NCBI GenBank assembly: GCA_964020055.1
Contig: OZ026533.1
Location: forward strand, 930,001-994,000
Length of the DNA stretch: 64,000 nt
DNA from: G964020055 sp964020055
GTDB taxonomy: Bacteria; Pseudomonadota; Alphaproteobacteria; WRAU01; Hepatincolaceae
Direction of reading: 5' to 3'
This document shows positions 44,823 to 56,059 of this stretch, piece after piece. Made by a program: the position numbers and the translations under genes. Within the stretch, counting starts at the first letter, position 1. Each line of letters starts with the position of its first letter. Below the pieces are notes generated by a model. The model had not been told where the DNA came from and made no database searches. It saw only the letters and a list, made by a program, of their open reading frames with translations.

Positions 44823-45539
44823 GTGGCCGAAATTAAAGTACATAATATAAAAAAATCGTATAACGAAAGAAATGTATTAGAAGATGTAAGTATTCACATA
44901 AAAACAGGAGAAATTGTAGGGCTTTTAGGTCCTAATGGTTCGGGTAAAACAACATTGTTTTATATAATAGCTGGAGTTGTGGCTACAGATTTTGGTAATG
45001 TAACTCTAGATGGTTTAGATATAACATTTTTTCCAATGTACAAAAGAGCTCGGTTAGGTATAGGTTATTTACCTCAAGATGCATCAATTTTTAGAGGTAT
45101 GACAGTTGAAGAAAATATAAATGCAGCTTTGCAACTTTGTTATAAAAACAAAGAAGAACGTTTCGATAAACTACATTCTTTACTGAAAGATTTTGGAATA
45201 GAACACATTAAAAAATCACCTTCTATAGCATTATCAGGAGGAGAAAGACGCAGGTTAGAAATAGCAAGAACTATAGCTATTAACCCCAAATTTGTTTTAT
45301 TAGATGAACCTTTTGCAGGGGTAGATCCAATTTCTGTAATTGAATTACGTAAATTAATAGAAGCTTTGGTTAATTTGAACATAGGGGTACTTATAACGGA
45401 TCATAATGTTATAGAAACCTTAAATGTAGTTGATAGATCATATATCTTACATGATGGTAAGATTTTATTTCAAGGTAAAAAAGCAGATATTTTAGCGTCA
45501 AAAGAAGTACGCTCTGTATATTTAGGTCATAGTTTTTAA
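44823..45539 (+). CDS. lptB: LPS export ABC transporter ATP-binding protein LptB
   Basis: LptB powers LptBFG extraction of LPS from the inner membrane. The 238-residue ATPase has Walker A GPNGSGKTT, the Q-loop region YLPQDASIFRGMTVEENI (a strong LptB marker), signature LSGGERRRLEIAR and Walker B FVLLDEPFAGVDP. The H-loop is in LITDHNV. It starts at GTG, two bases after the LptC/LptA-like gene. LptF and LptG are not in the window. All ATPase residues are present. Confidence 0.96.
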   Translation: MAEIKVHNIKKSYNERNVLEDVSIHIKTGEIVGLLGPNGSGKTTLFYIIAGVVATDFGNVTLDGLDITFFPMYKRARLGIGYLPQDASIFRGMTVEENINAALQLCYKNKEERFDKLHSLLKDFGIEHIKKSPSIALSGGERRRLEIARTIAINPKFVLLDEPFAGVDPISVIELRKLIEALVNLNIGVLITDHNVIETLNVVDRSYILHDGKILFQGKKADILASKEVRSVYLGHSF

Positions 45540-45635
45540 AATATTAATAGTTTATAATCAGATTACTAATGATTGGAATTTTGTAAAGTTTCATAATAAT
45601 ACAATTCTATTTTTGCATCATACACAAAACATTAA

Positions 45636-46490
45636 CTAAAATTTTTTTAAAATATTATGTTTAATTATTTGAATTTTTAAATAAGAACCAATAAAACATA
45701 GTATAAATACAGTTGCTTGTACAAGAACTATGCAAGCCCCAGTAGAACCGTTGATATGAAAACTTATTATAATACCGCTGATGGAAGAAAAAATTACACT
45801 ACAGACAGCAATTAAAATCATTTTATTAAAATCTTTTACACAGACATATGCTGTAATACCAGGGGTAATAAGCATTGCAACAACTAAAATAACACCTACA
45901 GACTGAATAGCAGAAACTATAGTTAAAGACAATAATCCTAAAAGAGTATATCTTGTCCATTTTAAAGAAAATCCACACGCAATTGTGTGTATAGGATCAA
46001 AACAATATATCAAAAAATCTTTACGTTTGATAAGCAAAATCATAAAAGCAATTGTAGATACTATAATTACCTGATAAAAATCTGCTTGAGTTATGCCTAA
46101 AATATTGCCAAATAATATATGACTTAAATGAATTTGAGTTTTTATTATAGATATAAGAGCAATCCCTAAAGCAAACATACCAGAAAATACTATTCCCATA
46201 GCAGTGTCTTCTTTTAAGCGAGAGTTATCTTTAATATATCCAGAAAATAACGCACAAATCATACCTGCAATAAAAGCTCCAATTGATAAAGGTAATCCAA
46301 TTAAATATATTAAAGCAATTCCAGGTACTACAGCATGAGAAATTGCATCGCCCATAAGAGCCCAACCTTTAAGAATCAAATAGCAGGATAATATTGCACA
46401 AACAATTCCTCCAAATAAAGCAACTATAAGAGCACGTTGCATAAATTCGTATTGAAAAGGTTCTAAAAGATATGAAAGGAAATTATACAT
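45636..46490 (-). CDS. Metal ABC transporter permease, second subunit (SitD-like)
   Basis: This 284-residue permease of the ABC-3 family has about eight membrane helices. Landmarks are LILKGWALMGDAISHAVVPG and VGVILVVAMLITPG, both typical of Mn/Zn/Fe permeases. It is paralogous to the next upstream gene (46507-47370), and the pair probably forms a heterodimeric channel, as in SitABCD. It is the last gene of the four-gene importer operon and runs convergently toward lptB with a 96-base gap where no clear terminator was seen. Confidence 0.9.
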   Translation of the reverse strand: MYNFLSYLLEPFQYEFMQRALIVALFGGIVCAILSCYLILKGWALMGDAISHAVVPGIALIYLIGLPLSIGAFIAGMICALFSGYIKDNSRLKEDTAMGIVFSGMFALGIALISIIKTQIHLSHILFGNILGITQADFYQVIIVSTIAFMILLIKRKDFLIYCFDPIHTIACGFSLKWTRYTLLGLLSLTIVSAIQSVGVILVVAMLITPGITAYVCVKDFNKMILIAVCSVIFSSISGIIISFHINGSTGACIVLVQATVFILCFIGSYLKIQIIKHNILKKF

Positions 46491-46506
46491 GATAAGTATA
46501 TGTTTA

Positions 46507-47370
46507 CTAATATTTGATTGATTGTTTTTGTTTAAATCGATTTAATTTATTAACTAATATTCCATATTTAGGAGCAAAAATTAATACTAAAATAAACAGT
46601 AAAGTTTGGAAAATCACTATAAGTCCTCCAGTTGCAACATTAAGAAAAAAACTTAAATAAGAACCAACAGCACAGGTTAACATACCAAGTAAAACAGCAA
46701 TAGCCGTTAATTTTTTAAAATTATCAGTTAATAAATATGCCGTTGCTCCTGGAGTTACAACCATTGCAATTACTAAAATTGAACCTACTGTTTGAAAAGC
46801 AGCAACAACACATACACTTAGCATTGTGAAAAATATAAATTTTATTTTTATTGGAGAAATTCCTTGGGTAATAGCTTGATTTTCATCAAAAAAAACTATC
46901 AGCAAATCTTTCCAATATAAAATTTGTACGATTACTGAACATAATATAATAATACTCAAACTTATTAAATCTGAATTAGATATTCCTAAAATATTGCCTA
47001 ATATTATACTTTGAACATCAATAGAGGTTGGGTGTAAAGATATAATCAAAATACCAATTGCAAAAAAAGTGGATAATATAAATCCAATAATAGCATCTTC
47101 TTTCAAAATACTGATTTGTTTTATAAAACCAATTAATAATGCAGCTAAGCCCCCAGATACAAATGCACCTATAGCATATGGTAAAGTAAAGTAATATGCT
47201 ATAGCAACTCCTGGAACAATTGAATGAGAAAGAGCATCTCCAATTAAAGACCAGCCTCTTAACATCAAAAAACATGATAAAAAAGCACATATAGCTCCTG
47301 TACCAGAACTTACTAATATTGCTTTTACCATGTAGCTATAATAAAACGGTGTTAAAAGATTTTCTAACAT
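46507..47370 (-). CDS. Metal ABC transporter permease, first subunit (SitC-like)
   Basis: This 287-residue ABC-3 permease has about eight membrane helices. It shows FLMLRGWSLIGDALSHSIVPG and VGSILVIAMVVTPGATAY in the same places as its neighbour, so the two arose by duplication. The order binding protein, ATPase, permease, permease matches sitABCD-type manganese/iron importers better than znuABC, which has one permease. Metal preference (Mn, Fe or Zn) cannot be decided here. It is 45 bases downstream of the ATPase gene. Confidence 0.9.
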   Translation of the reverse strand: MLENLLTPFYYSYMVKAILVSSGTGAICAFLSCFLMLRGWSLIGDALSHSIVPGVAIAYYFTLPYAIGAFVSGGLAALLIGFIKQISILKEDAIIGFILSTFFAIGILIISLHPTSIDVQSIILGNILGISNSDLISLSIIILCSVIVQILYWKDLLIVFFDENQAITQGISPIKIKFIFFTMLSVCVVAAFQTVGSILVIAMVVTPGATAYLLTDNFKKLTAIAVLLGMLTCAVGSYLSFFLNVATGGLIVIFQTLLFILVLIFAPKYGILVNKLNRFKQKQSIKY

Positions 47371-47415
47371 AAAATAATACCTTTTATTTATAACAATATT
47401 TTAAAACAAAGAGCA

Positions 47416-48171
47416 TCATATTTCCATAGTGAATCTTTGTCCGAATGCTTTTTGTAAATTTTCTTTTGTAAATTCTGTTTTGATATTTCCTGATGCTAAT
47501 AAACGTTTATTTATCAAAAGTACTTGATCACAAAAAGTAGCAATAGAGCTTATATTATGAGTTGATATTAATATAAGATTTCCTTGTGCTCTAAACTCTT
47601 TTAATAAATCTATGATTGCATGTTCAGTTGTAATATCAATACCTGTGAATGGTTCGTCAAGCAACATCACCTTTGCTTCTTGTGCTAATGCACGAGCAAT
47701 AAAGACTCTTTTTCTTTGTCCTCCAGAAAGTTCGCCTATTTGCCTATTTTCGTATTCTAACATGCCCACACGTTTTAAAGATTCAGCTACAATTGTCTTA
47801 TCTGTATTCTTAGGAATTCTAAGTATTCCCATTTTACCATATCTTCCCATCATAACTACATCTTTAACTAAAATAGGAAAATTCCAATCTATTTCTTCAC
47901 TTTGAGGTACATATGCTATTAAATTTTGTTTCAAAGCTTTTTTAATAGAGCCATTGTTTAATATAATATTACCTTGTGTTGGTTTTATAATACCCATTAT
48001 TGCTTTAAATAGAGTAGATTTACCACCACCATTTATACCCAATAAAGCACATATAGTTGAAGATGATAAAGAAAAAGAGATATCTTCTAAAGCTAGATGA
48101 CCATTTTTATATATAATAGTTAAATTATCTACAGATAAAGAAAAATTTTGGTTATTATTTAACGACGTCAT
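47416..48171 (-). CDS. Metal ABC transporter ATP-binding protein (SitB-like)
   Basis: The 251-residue ATPase has Walker A LGINGGGKSTLFKA, Q-loop AYVPQSEEIDWNFPI (the DWNFP form is typical of Mn/Zn transporters), signature LSGGQRKRVFIARAL and Walker B VMLLDEPFTGID. The ATG at 48171 is preferred over a TTG two codons earlier. Its start overlaps the 3' end of the binding-protein gene by 17 bases, so translation is coupled. Confidence 0.94.
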   Translation of the reverse strand: MTSLNNNQNFSLSVDNLTIIYKNGHLALEDISFSLSSSTICALLGINGGGKSTLFKAIMGIIKPTQGNIILNNGSIKKALKQNLIAYVPQSEEIDWNFPILVKDVVMMGRYGKMGILRIPKNTDKTIVAESLKRVGMLEYENRQIGELSGGQRKRVFIARALAQEAKVMLLDEPFTGIDITTEHAIIDLLKEFRAQGNLILISTHNISSIATFCDQVLLINKRLLASGNIKTEFTKENLQKAFGQRFTMEI

Positions 48172-49066
48172 ACTCAAATCCAGCTATGATAGTATTTATA
48201 GTTACTTTTAACAAATCTAGGTAAGTTGGGACGGGGCCATCTTCTGTTGACAATGAATCTACATATAATATTCCGCCGTATCTAGCATTAGCTTCCTTCG
48301 CAACTTCTTTAGCAGGTTTATCTGATATTGTGCTTTCGCTAAAAATTACAGGTATTTTTTCCGACTTCATTAAATCTACAACTTTTTTGATTTGCCCAGG
48401 TGTTCCTTGTTGTTCTGCATTAACAGCCCATAAATATATTTCTTTGAAATCATAATCTTTTGCTAAATAAGAAAATGCGCCCTCACTTGATACTAAATAC
48501 CTGTATGAAGCAGGAATTTTTGAAATTTTATCTCGGAAAGGGGCATCTAAATTATTGATTTTATTTTTATATTCTTGAGCATTTCTGTTATATGTATCTG
48601 TATTTTCTGGATCATATTTTATTAAAGCATCTTTTATATTATCTACATATATCAAGGCATTTTTAGGAGACATCCAAGCATGAGGGTTAGGATGATCTTG
48701 ATATTCACCTTCTACTATTGAAATAGGCATAATATTTTTAGTTACAATTATAATTGGTACATTTTTTAAATTTGCAAAAAACCTATCAACCCATCTTTCT
48801 AAATCTAAGCCGTTATATAAAATCAAATCTGCTTTTTGAGCTTTTACTATATCTAATGGTGTTGGTTCATAACTATGTATTTCAGCACCTGGTTTTGTTA
48901 TTGACTGAATATTTGCAGCCTCACCTGCAATATTCTGGGCTATATCTTGGATAATTGTAAATGTTGTGATTACATTTAATTTTTTTGCATCAAGTTTAGT
49001 TACGAAGCTAACCAAAATTATGAAAATCAAAAGTAAGTTTATTTTTTTGTAAGCCATGTCTACCAT
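48155..49066 (-). CDS. Metal ABC transporter substrate-binding protein (SitA-like)
   Basis: This 303-residue periplasmic solute-binding protein of the ZnuA/TroA family has a signal peptide (about 1-27, ending KLDAKK). Metal-coordinating landmarks are GAEIHSYEPTPLD (His), DHPNPHAWMSPKN (His in a short His-rich part), an internal SEGAFSYLAKDY and a final DSLSTEDGP (Asp). The lack of a long His-rich loop favours Mn or Fe over Zn, though this is weak. A second ATG at 49057 is an alternative start; neither has a good ribosome site. Operator-like repeats lie just upstream. Confidence 0.92.
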   Translation of the reverse strand: MVDMAYKKINLLLIFIILVSFVTKLDAKKLNVITTFTIIQDIAQNIAGEAANIQSITKPGAEIHSYEPTPLDIVKAQKADLILYNGLDLERWVDRFFANLKNVPIIIVTKNIMPISIVEGEYQDHPNPHAWMSPKNALIYVDNIKDALIKYDPENTDTYNRNAQEYKNKINNLDAPFRDKISKIPASYRYLVSSEGAFSYLAKDYDFKEIYLWAVNAEQQGTPGQIKKVVDLMKSEKIPVIFSESTISDKPAKEVAKEANARYGGILYVDSLSTEDGPVPTYLDLLKVTINTIIAGFEYDVVK

Positions 49067-49098
49067 TAAGTCATTTAAAATTGAAAAATAAGTCGTTA

Positions 49099-49158
49099 TA
49101 TCAAATATATAAATTATACATTAAGCTGTTAAACAAATAATAGGTTATCAAATATAAC
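49099..49158 (-). promoter_or_regulatory. Putative metal-importer promoter with paired operator-like repeats
   Basis: On the minus strand a perfect TATAAT (49118-49113) lies about 45 bases before the sitA-like start. Flanking it are two exact copies of the 11-mer TATCAAATATA (given on the plus strand): 49099-49109 near the expected transcription start and 49146-49156 just upstream of the -35 region. The second lies in the inverted repeat GTTAT-n5-ATAAC (49144-49158). This looks like a repressor-operator pair for a Fur-family (Mur or Zur type) regulator, but no regulator gene is in the window. Confidence 0.4.
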
Positions 49159-49192
49159 TAAATTTAGAAAGAAGGTATAAAAGAATAACATA

Positions 49193-49735
49193 TTATTTTA
49201 TACTATTAAAATCACGGGTATTGCATTCATTTTTAAAGATATCCAAAGCTTGTTGTAAACCATTAGTTGAGTACTTATCTATTGCGTGAATATTGTTTTC
49301 GAAAAAGTTAAAAACAACTAACACAGGTGGGTTCTTAGATAATTCTTTGATAATTTTCTCATCTTCATTTATGGTCCAAGCTCGGTAATCATTATTTATA
49401 AGCATATATGAATTACCGTCAATTTCTATTGTAGTATTAGCTTTATTATCGTATTTCAAACCACCTGTGATAGAAAATTCTCTTTTTTTAGAAATAGGGT
49501 TGTAAGAAATTATTATATAATTTGCATCTCTTTCTGTGTAATTACCAGAAGAACTAATAGGATAAGATGCAATATAGCATGCATTATGACCTTTATATAA
49601 ATACCAATCATTATATGTTGAAACTTTACTATTAGGATCGAACTTTACAATAATTTTTTTAGTTTCATTTTTTGTGCAAGCTACTAATAAAGTACACATA
49701 ATTATAAAACAAATATTTCTAATAAAAAAATTCAT
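49193..49735 (-). CDS. Lipoprotein of unknown function
   Basis: The 180-residue product has a signal peptide with a hydrophobic core and the lipobox LVAC, giving Cys20 as the acylated residue. The mature part includes STYNDWYLYKGHNACYIASYP and a segment with NGLQQALDIFKNECN. It resembles 'invasion-associated locus B'-type or similar small envelope proteins in style, but I do not recognise a family with confidence. It follows gyrB by two bases, so it is probably co-transcribed. Confidence 0.65.
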   Translation of the reverse strand: MNFFIRNICFIIMCTLLVACTKNETKKIIVKFDPNSKVSTYNDWYLYKGHNACYIASYPISSSGNYTERDANYIIISYNPISKKREFSITGGLKYDNKANTTIEIDGNSYMLINNDYRAWTINEDEKIIKELSKNPPVLVVFNFFENNIHAIDKYSTNGLQQALDIFKNECNTRDFNSIK

Positions 49736-49737
49736 TT

Positions 49738-52191
<2,454 letters not shown>

Positions 52192-52204
52192 TTAATTGTT
52201 TAAA

Positions 52205-53620
52205 TTAATGTATTTGTGTATTTTGTGACCCAGATTGAGTTAAATCGTGTATCCATTTGAAACTTTTATATCTTAATAAAGCTGCGATTAATTTTAGTGC
52301 TTCTTCTGCACTTGAAACTAAAACTAAGTAATAGATAGGAATATCTGTGTATATTGCTAATAAAAAAGTAGCAGGAACAGCATAAAATAATAAAAATCCA
52401 GTATCAATATATAAGGCTACTTTAGTATCACCTCCAGCTCTTAAAACTCCTACAATTAACATCCAGTTATAAACTCTAAACCCAATAACAGCAGATAGTA
52501 CAGTTAGTACCATAAACGCATCTTCGTACTCATTGGGTTTTAATTCATATATCATAAGGATAGGTTTAACCATAGCTATTGATATAATAGATAATATAAC
52601 TGATAAATAAATCATAAATTTTAATATTTTATTACTTATTAGTTTAGTAACTTCTAAGTCACCGTTTGAGTATCCAATACTTTGAGCAACTAATGTAGAA
52701 GATGCTACAGCACAGCCTAGACAAAAAACACTTACTATGTTCATTAAATTGTCTGAAATCAAAGCAGAAGCTGCAGCCGAAGTGCCAAGTTTAGCATAAG
52801 CAACAAGTAAAGACGCTCCAGCTATAGACCAAATAGTATCTGTAAGTACAATTGGAATAGAAACCTTGATAACTTCTTTAAGCATGCTTAATTTTATACC
52901 AAAAAACTCTCTTATCTTGCCATATAAATGAAATTTCTTAGAATATTTTATTATTATGAAAACAAATAACAAAGCCTCTATAATTCTCGATATAAAAGTT
53001 GCTAAGGCAGAACCTTCTTCGTATAGTCTTGGCATTCCTAAATTACCATAGATTAAGCCATAGTTTAAAATTGCGTTAATTATTGTTACAAATATGGAAA
53101 TATATAAAGGGTATTTGGTATATCCCATTGCTCTTAATGCTGATGTAATTGCAATTGTGATACCAAAAAAAGGAAATGATAATGCTAATATATATAAAAA
53201 TTTACTACCATGCATTATTTGCTTTTCATCTTTTGTAAATATAGCAACTAATTGCTCTGGAGAAATTATCGCAACTATCATAAATAGTAATGAAATTGCT
53301 AAACTTATTATTATTATCAATGCAAATAAATGTTTTAGTTTGTCATAGCTTTGCTTTCCATAGTATTGTGAAATAAATATAGAACATCCTGAGACACAGC
53401 CAAAAAGTACTAAAATCAAAACAAAAGATACTTTATTTGCAAAACCTACTGCAGCAACAATATCTACCCCTAAAGAACCAACCATAAAATTATCTAATAA
53501 AATCATAGACATATTTATAAATTGTTGGAATATCATAGGTACAGCTAGTGCCATGAAAGTTTTGATAAAATTCATGTTATTAGATAAATATTCTTTTGTA
53601 AACTTATGATTTTCTTTCAT
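52205..53620 (-). CDS. MATE-family multidrug exporter
   Basis: The 471-residue membrane protein has about 12 helices. It is of the MATE (NorM/DinF-like) type: AVPMIFQQFINMSMILLDNFMVGSLG near the start, split here as PMIFQQFI and DNFMVGSLG, and ALRAMGYTKYPLYI mid-protein. The halves look duplicated, as in the family. It should move cations or drugs out using H+ or Na+. It lies between recF and gyrB, in the same direction. Its substrate is unknown. Confidence 0.92.
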   Translation of the reverse strand: MKENHKFTKEYLSNNMNFIKTFMALAVPMIFQQFINMSMILLDNFMVGSLGVDIVAAVGFANKVSFVLILVLFGCVSGCSIFISQYYGKQSYDKLKHLFALIIIISLAISLLFMIVAIISPEQLVAIFTKDEKQIMHGSKFLYILALSFPFFGITIAITSALRAMGYTKYPLYISIFVTIINAILNYGLIYGNLGMPRLYEEGSALATFISRIIEALLFVFIIIKYSKKFHLYGKIREFFGIKLSMLKEVIKVSIPIVLTDTIWSIAGASLLVAYAKLGTSAAASALISDNLMNIVSVFCLGCAVASSTLVAQSIGYSNGDLEVTKLISNKILKFMIYLSVILSIISIAMVKPILMIYELKPNEYEDAFMVLTVLSAVIGFRVYNWMLIVGVLRAGGDTKVALYIDTGFLLFYAVPATFLLAIYTDIPIYYLVLVSSAEEALKLIAALLRYKSFKWIHDLTQSGSQNTQIH

Positions 53621-53682
53621 TTTATACTCTGTTTTCTACTTTTCAGAATTTTATTTGTTATTAGACCAAACAAAAAAAATTA

Positions 53683-54834
53683 CTATATTTGAAGATAAGA
53701 AAAATTATTTTCAAATACACGTAATCTATCACTATTTGTATGAGTTATGAATATTTGTGCATTAAATTGCAAAAACTTATTAACCACATAAAATAAATTT
53801 ATATCATCTAAATGTACTCCTATTTCGTCTAAAAGTAAACAAGGAACCACTTTTCCGCTATTAATCAACACTTCAATTAATGATGTTATTATGCTTATAA
53901 GAAGCATTTTTTGTTCTCCTGTGGAGCATTGTTCAGCATATATATTTTTATTTGAACTATAAGCTAGAAATTTAGATTTATGTGCTCCTAAATTTGTAAA
54001 AGTAGATTTGTTTTTTATATAATCAGTTGATAATGAAGGATATATATTAAATCTAGTTTGCTCATATTTGGTCTTCAGTATATTTTCGACAGGCAATGAG
54101 TATTTATGAATTTTTAAAATATCTTCAATTTCACCTTTCATAAATATTTCAGATGGATATAACTCATGATTTTTCAAAAATATATTAATACTATCACAAA
54201 AATTATTTCTATTAATTATAATACTAACTGCAAGTTGTGCTAGTTCATTTTCTAACTGTGTTAACCAAGAAGATATTTTTTTACTTAAGCCTATTGAAGA
54301 ATATTTTTGTAATATTTTATTTCGTTCTCTTACTAATTTTTCGTGATTAGTAAGTAATGATAAATGGTTTTTATTTGTTAAAAATACCAATCTATCAATA
54401 AATTTTCGTTTATAAGAATTTTCTTGTAAAAAAAAATTATCCATTTGAGGGGTTAACCAAATACAGCTAAAATAATGCTCTATTAAAGTTTGTTTTGTAG
54501 CTTGCTTATTATCTATGAAATAATTTTTTTTATAAATGTTATCCTTATTAGGTTCTATAGATAAATCTATATTGATTTCACCAATTTGAGAGTTTTTGAT
54601 TGTGCTATATATATTAGATTTATAACTATCAAATTTTATCAAATCTGCTAAAGAAGCATTCCGAAAGCCTCTTCCAGGTGCTAATGTAGAAATAGCCTCT
54701 AAAACATTAGTTTTTCCTGATCCATTAGCACCATATATTATGAAAGATTTTCCTTCTGCATTTAATTTAAAATTGCTATGGTTTCTAAAATTAACTAATT
54801 TAAGCTTGGTTATAGAAGAATTATTGACTTTCAT
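53683..54834 (-). CDS. recF: DNA replication and repair protein RecF
   Basis: RecF is an SMC-like ATPase that guides RecA loading at gapped DNA. The 383-residue protein has Walker A YGANGSGKTNVLEAI (about residues 33-47) and the family segments APGRGFRNA and signature STGEQKMLLISI. The D-loop region is PCLLLDEIGVHLD. The ATG overlaps the end of dnaN by 14 bases, so translation is coupled. The gene is intact, whereas many reduced genomes lose it. Confidence 0.95.
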   Translation of the reverse strand: MKVNNSSITKLKLVNFRNHSNFKLNAEGKSFIIYGANGSGKTNVLEAISTLAPGRGFRNASLADLIKFDSYKSNIYSTIKNSQIGEINIDLSIEPNKDNIYKKNYFIDNKQATKQTLIEHYFSCIWLTPQMDNFFLQENSYKRKFIDRLVFLTNKNHLSLLTNHEKLVRERNKILQKYSSIGLSKKISSWLTQLENELAQLAVSIIINRNNFCDSINIFLKNHELYPSEIFMKGEIEDILKIHKYSLPVENILKTKYEQTRFNIYPSLSTDYIKNKSTFTNLGAHKSKFLAYSSNKNIYAEQCSTGEQKMLLISIITSLIEVLINSGKVVPCLLLDEIGVHLDDINLFYVVNKFLQFNAQIFITHTNSDRLRVFENNFSYLQI

Positions 54835-55951
54835 TTTGTATTAAACGAATAGGCATAACCACAAATATTTCTTTTATATCTCCTTGATGCTTGAATAAAG
54901 CGGGGGTAGATGAAGAAGATAAATTTATAATAACATTTGATGTTTCGATGGAATCACAAGCATCTTTTATGTATTTAGCATTAAAACCAATATCCATTTG
55001 ATCAATTGTACTTATTATCTCTATAGTTTGTTCTGCAACATTAACACTACTACGTGCTTTAAGAGTTAGTTTGTTACCTGATATTGATAAAGTCAAGGTT
55101 CTATGAATATCTGTATATGTAGAAATTAAATCTATAGCGTGTAAAAATTTTGTACGATCAATCTCGATGACTTTTTCATTATTTGTAGGAATAACAGTTT
55201 GATAGTTAGGATAATCACCATCTATAAGTTTAGAAGTTAACACAACATTAGTTAAAGAAAAAGAAGCCCTAGTATTACTTAAAGCAATATTGATGTGTTT
55301 ATCTGTAGTTCTTGAAAGAAGTTTTAATAATTCATCAGCAGATTTTTTAGGTAATATTATTCCTTTTGGAATATCAAAATCCTCAATGCAAATGATTTCT
55401 GCCATAGATAAACGATGTGAATCGGTTGATACAGCTCTTACAACATGCTCATTTTTTGTATTTTTAGTTGTGTGTATATATATTCCATTTAAATAAAAAC
55501 GGCTATCATCAGATGCTACAGATACTCTAGTTTTTGAAAGAATACGTCTGAAATCTTCTACAGCTATTTCTAGTTTATGAGGTAAACTATCTATATATAT
55601 AGAAGGAAAATCTTTAACAGGTAAACAACTTAAATTACCTTTAAAACCATCACAAATAATTTGTAATTTATCGTCATCTAAATCAAAAGACACTTCACTT
55701 TGAGAAGGCAATCTTTTTATTGTTTCATGTAGCATAGTTGCAGATACAGTTGTTGACCCTTCTATTGTTACATTAGCTGTTATATGTTCTACAATATCTA
55801 TCTCTGTATCTGTTGCATTTATAATTAATTTATCATCTGCAGCGTTTATTCGAACATTAGATAAAATTCTGTTTGTGCTTTTTTTATCTACAATACCTTG
55901 CACGTCATCTAGAGCCTTTAATAAGACACTTGCTTTTGCAGAGAACTTCAT
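54821..55951 (-). CDS. dnaN: DNA polymerase III sliding clamp (beta subunit)
   Basis: The 376-residue clamp is made of three similar domains of about 120 residues. Recognisable parts are MKFSAKASVLLKALDDVQG at the start, PVKDFPSIY, the central RFYLNGIYIH and the C-terminal hydrophobic-cleft region ending in VVMPIRL. Length matches bacterial clamps. It follows dnaA after a gap of about 108 bases and overlaps recF. Confidence 0.97.
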   Translation of the reverse strand: MKFSAKASVLLKALDDVQGIVDKKSTNRILSNVRINAADDKLIINATDTEIDIVEHITANVTIEGSTTVSATMLHETIKRLPSQSEVSFDLDDDKLQIICDGFKGNLSCLPVKDFPSIYIDSLPHKLEIAVEDFRRILSKTRVSVASDDSRFYLNGIYIHTTKNTKNEHVVRAVSTDSHRLSMAEIICIEDFDIPKGIILPKKSADELLKLLSRTTDKHINIALSNTRASFSLTNVVLTSKLIDGDYPNYQTVIPTNNEKVIEIDRTKFLHAIDLISTYTDIHRTLTLSISGNKLTLKARSSVNVAEQTIEIISTIDQMDIGFNAKYIKDACDSIETSNVIINLSSSSTPALFKHQGDIKEIFVVMPIRLIQNESQ

Positions 55952-56059
55952 ATAATTACATCCAAATTATTATTGTTATTACAGATTTTGTTTTTAGCAA
56001 TATCATTTACTACTAAGTATATAAAAAATAATTATAAAAATCATTATTATACTTTGCAA

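Noticed and set aside
47018..47290. Minus-strand open frame within the first permease gene
   Set aside because: It is an alternative frame of a hydrophobic protein gene; Phe/Tyr/Cys-rich composition and lack of a start context mark it as a shadow.
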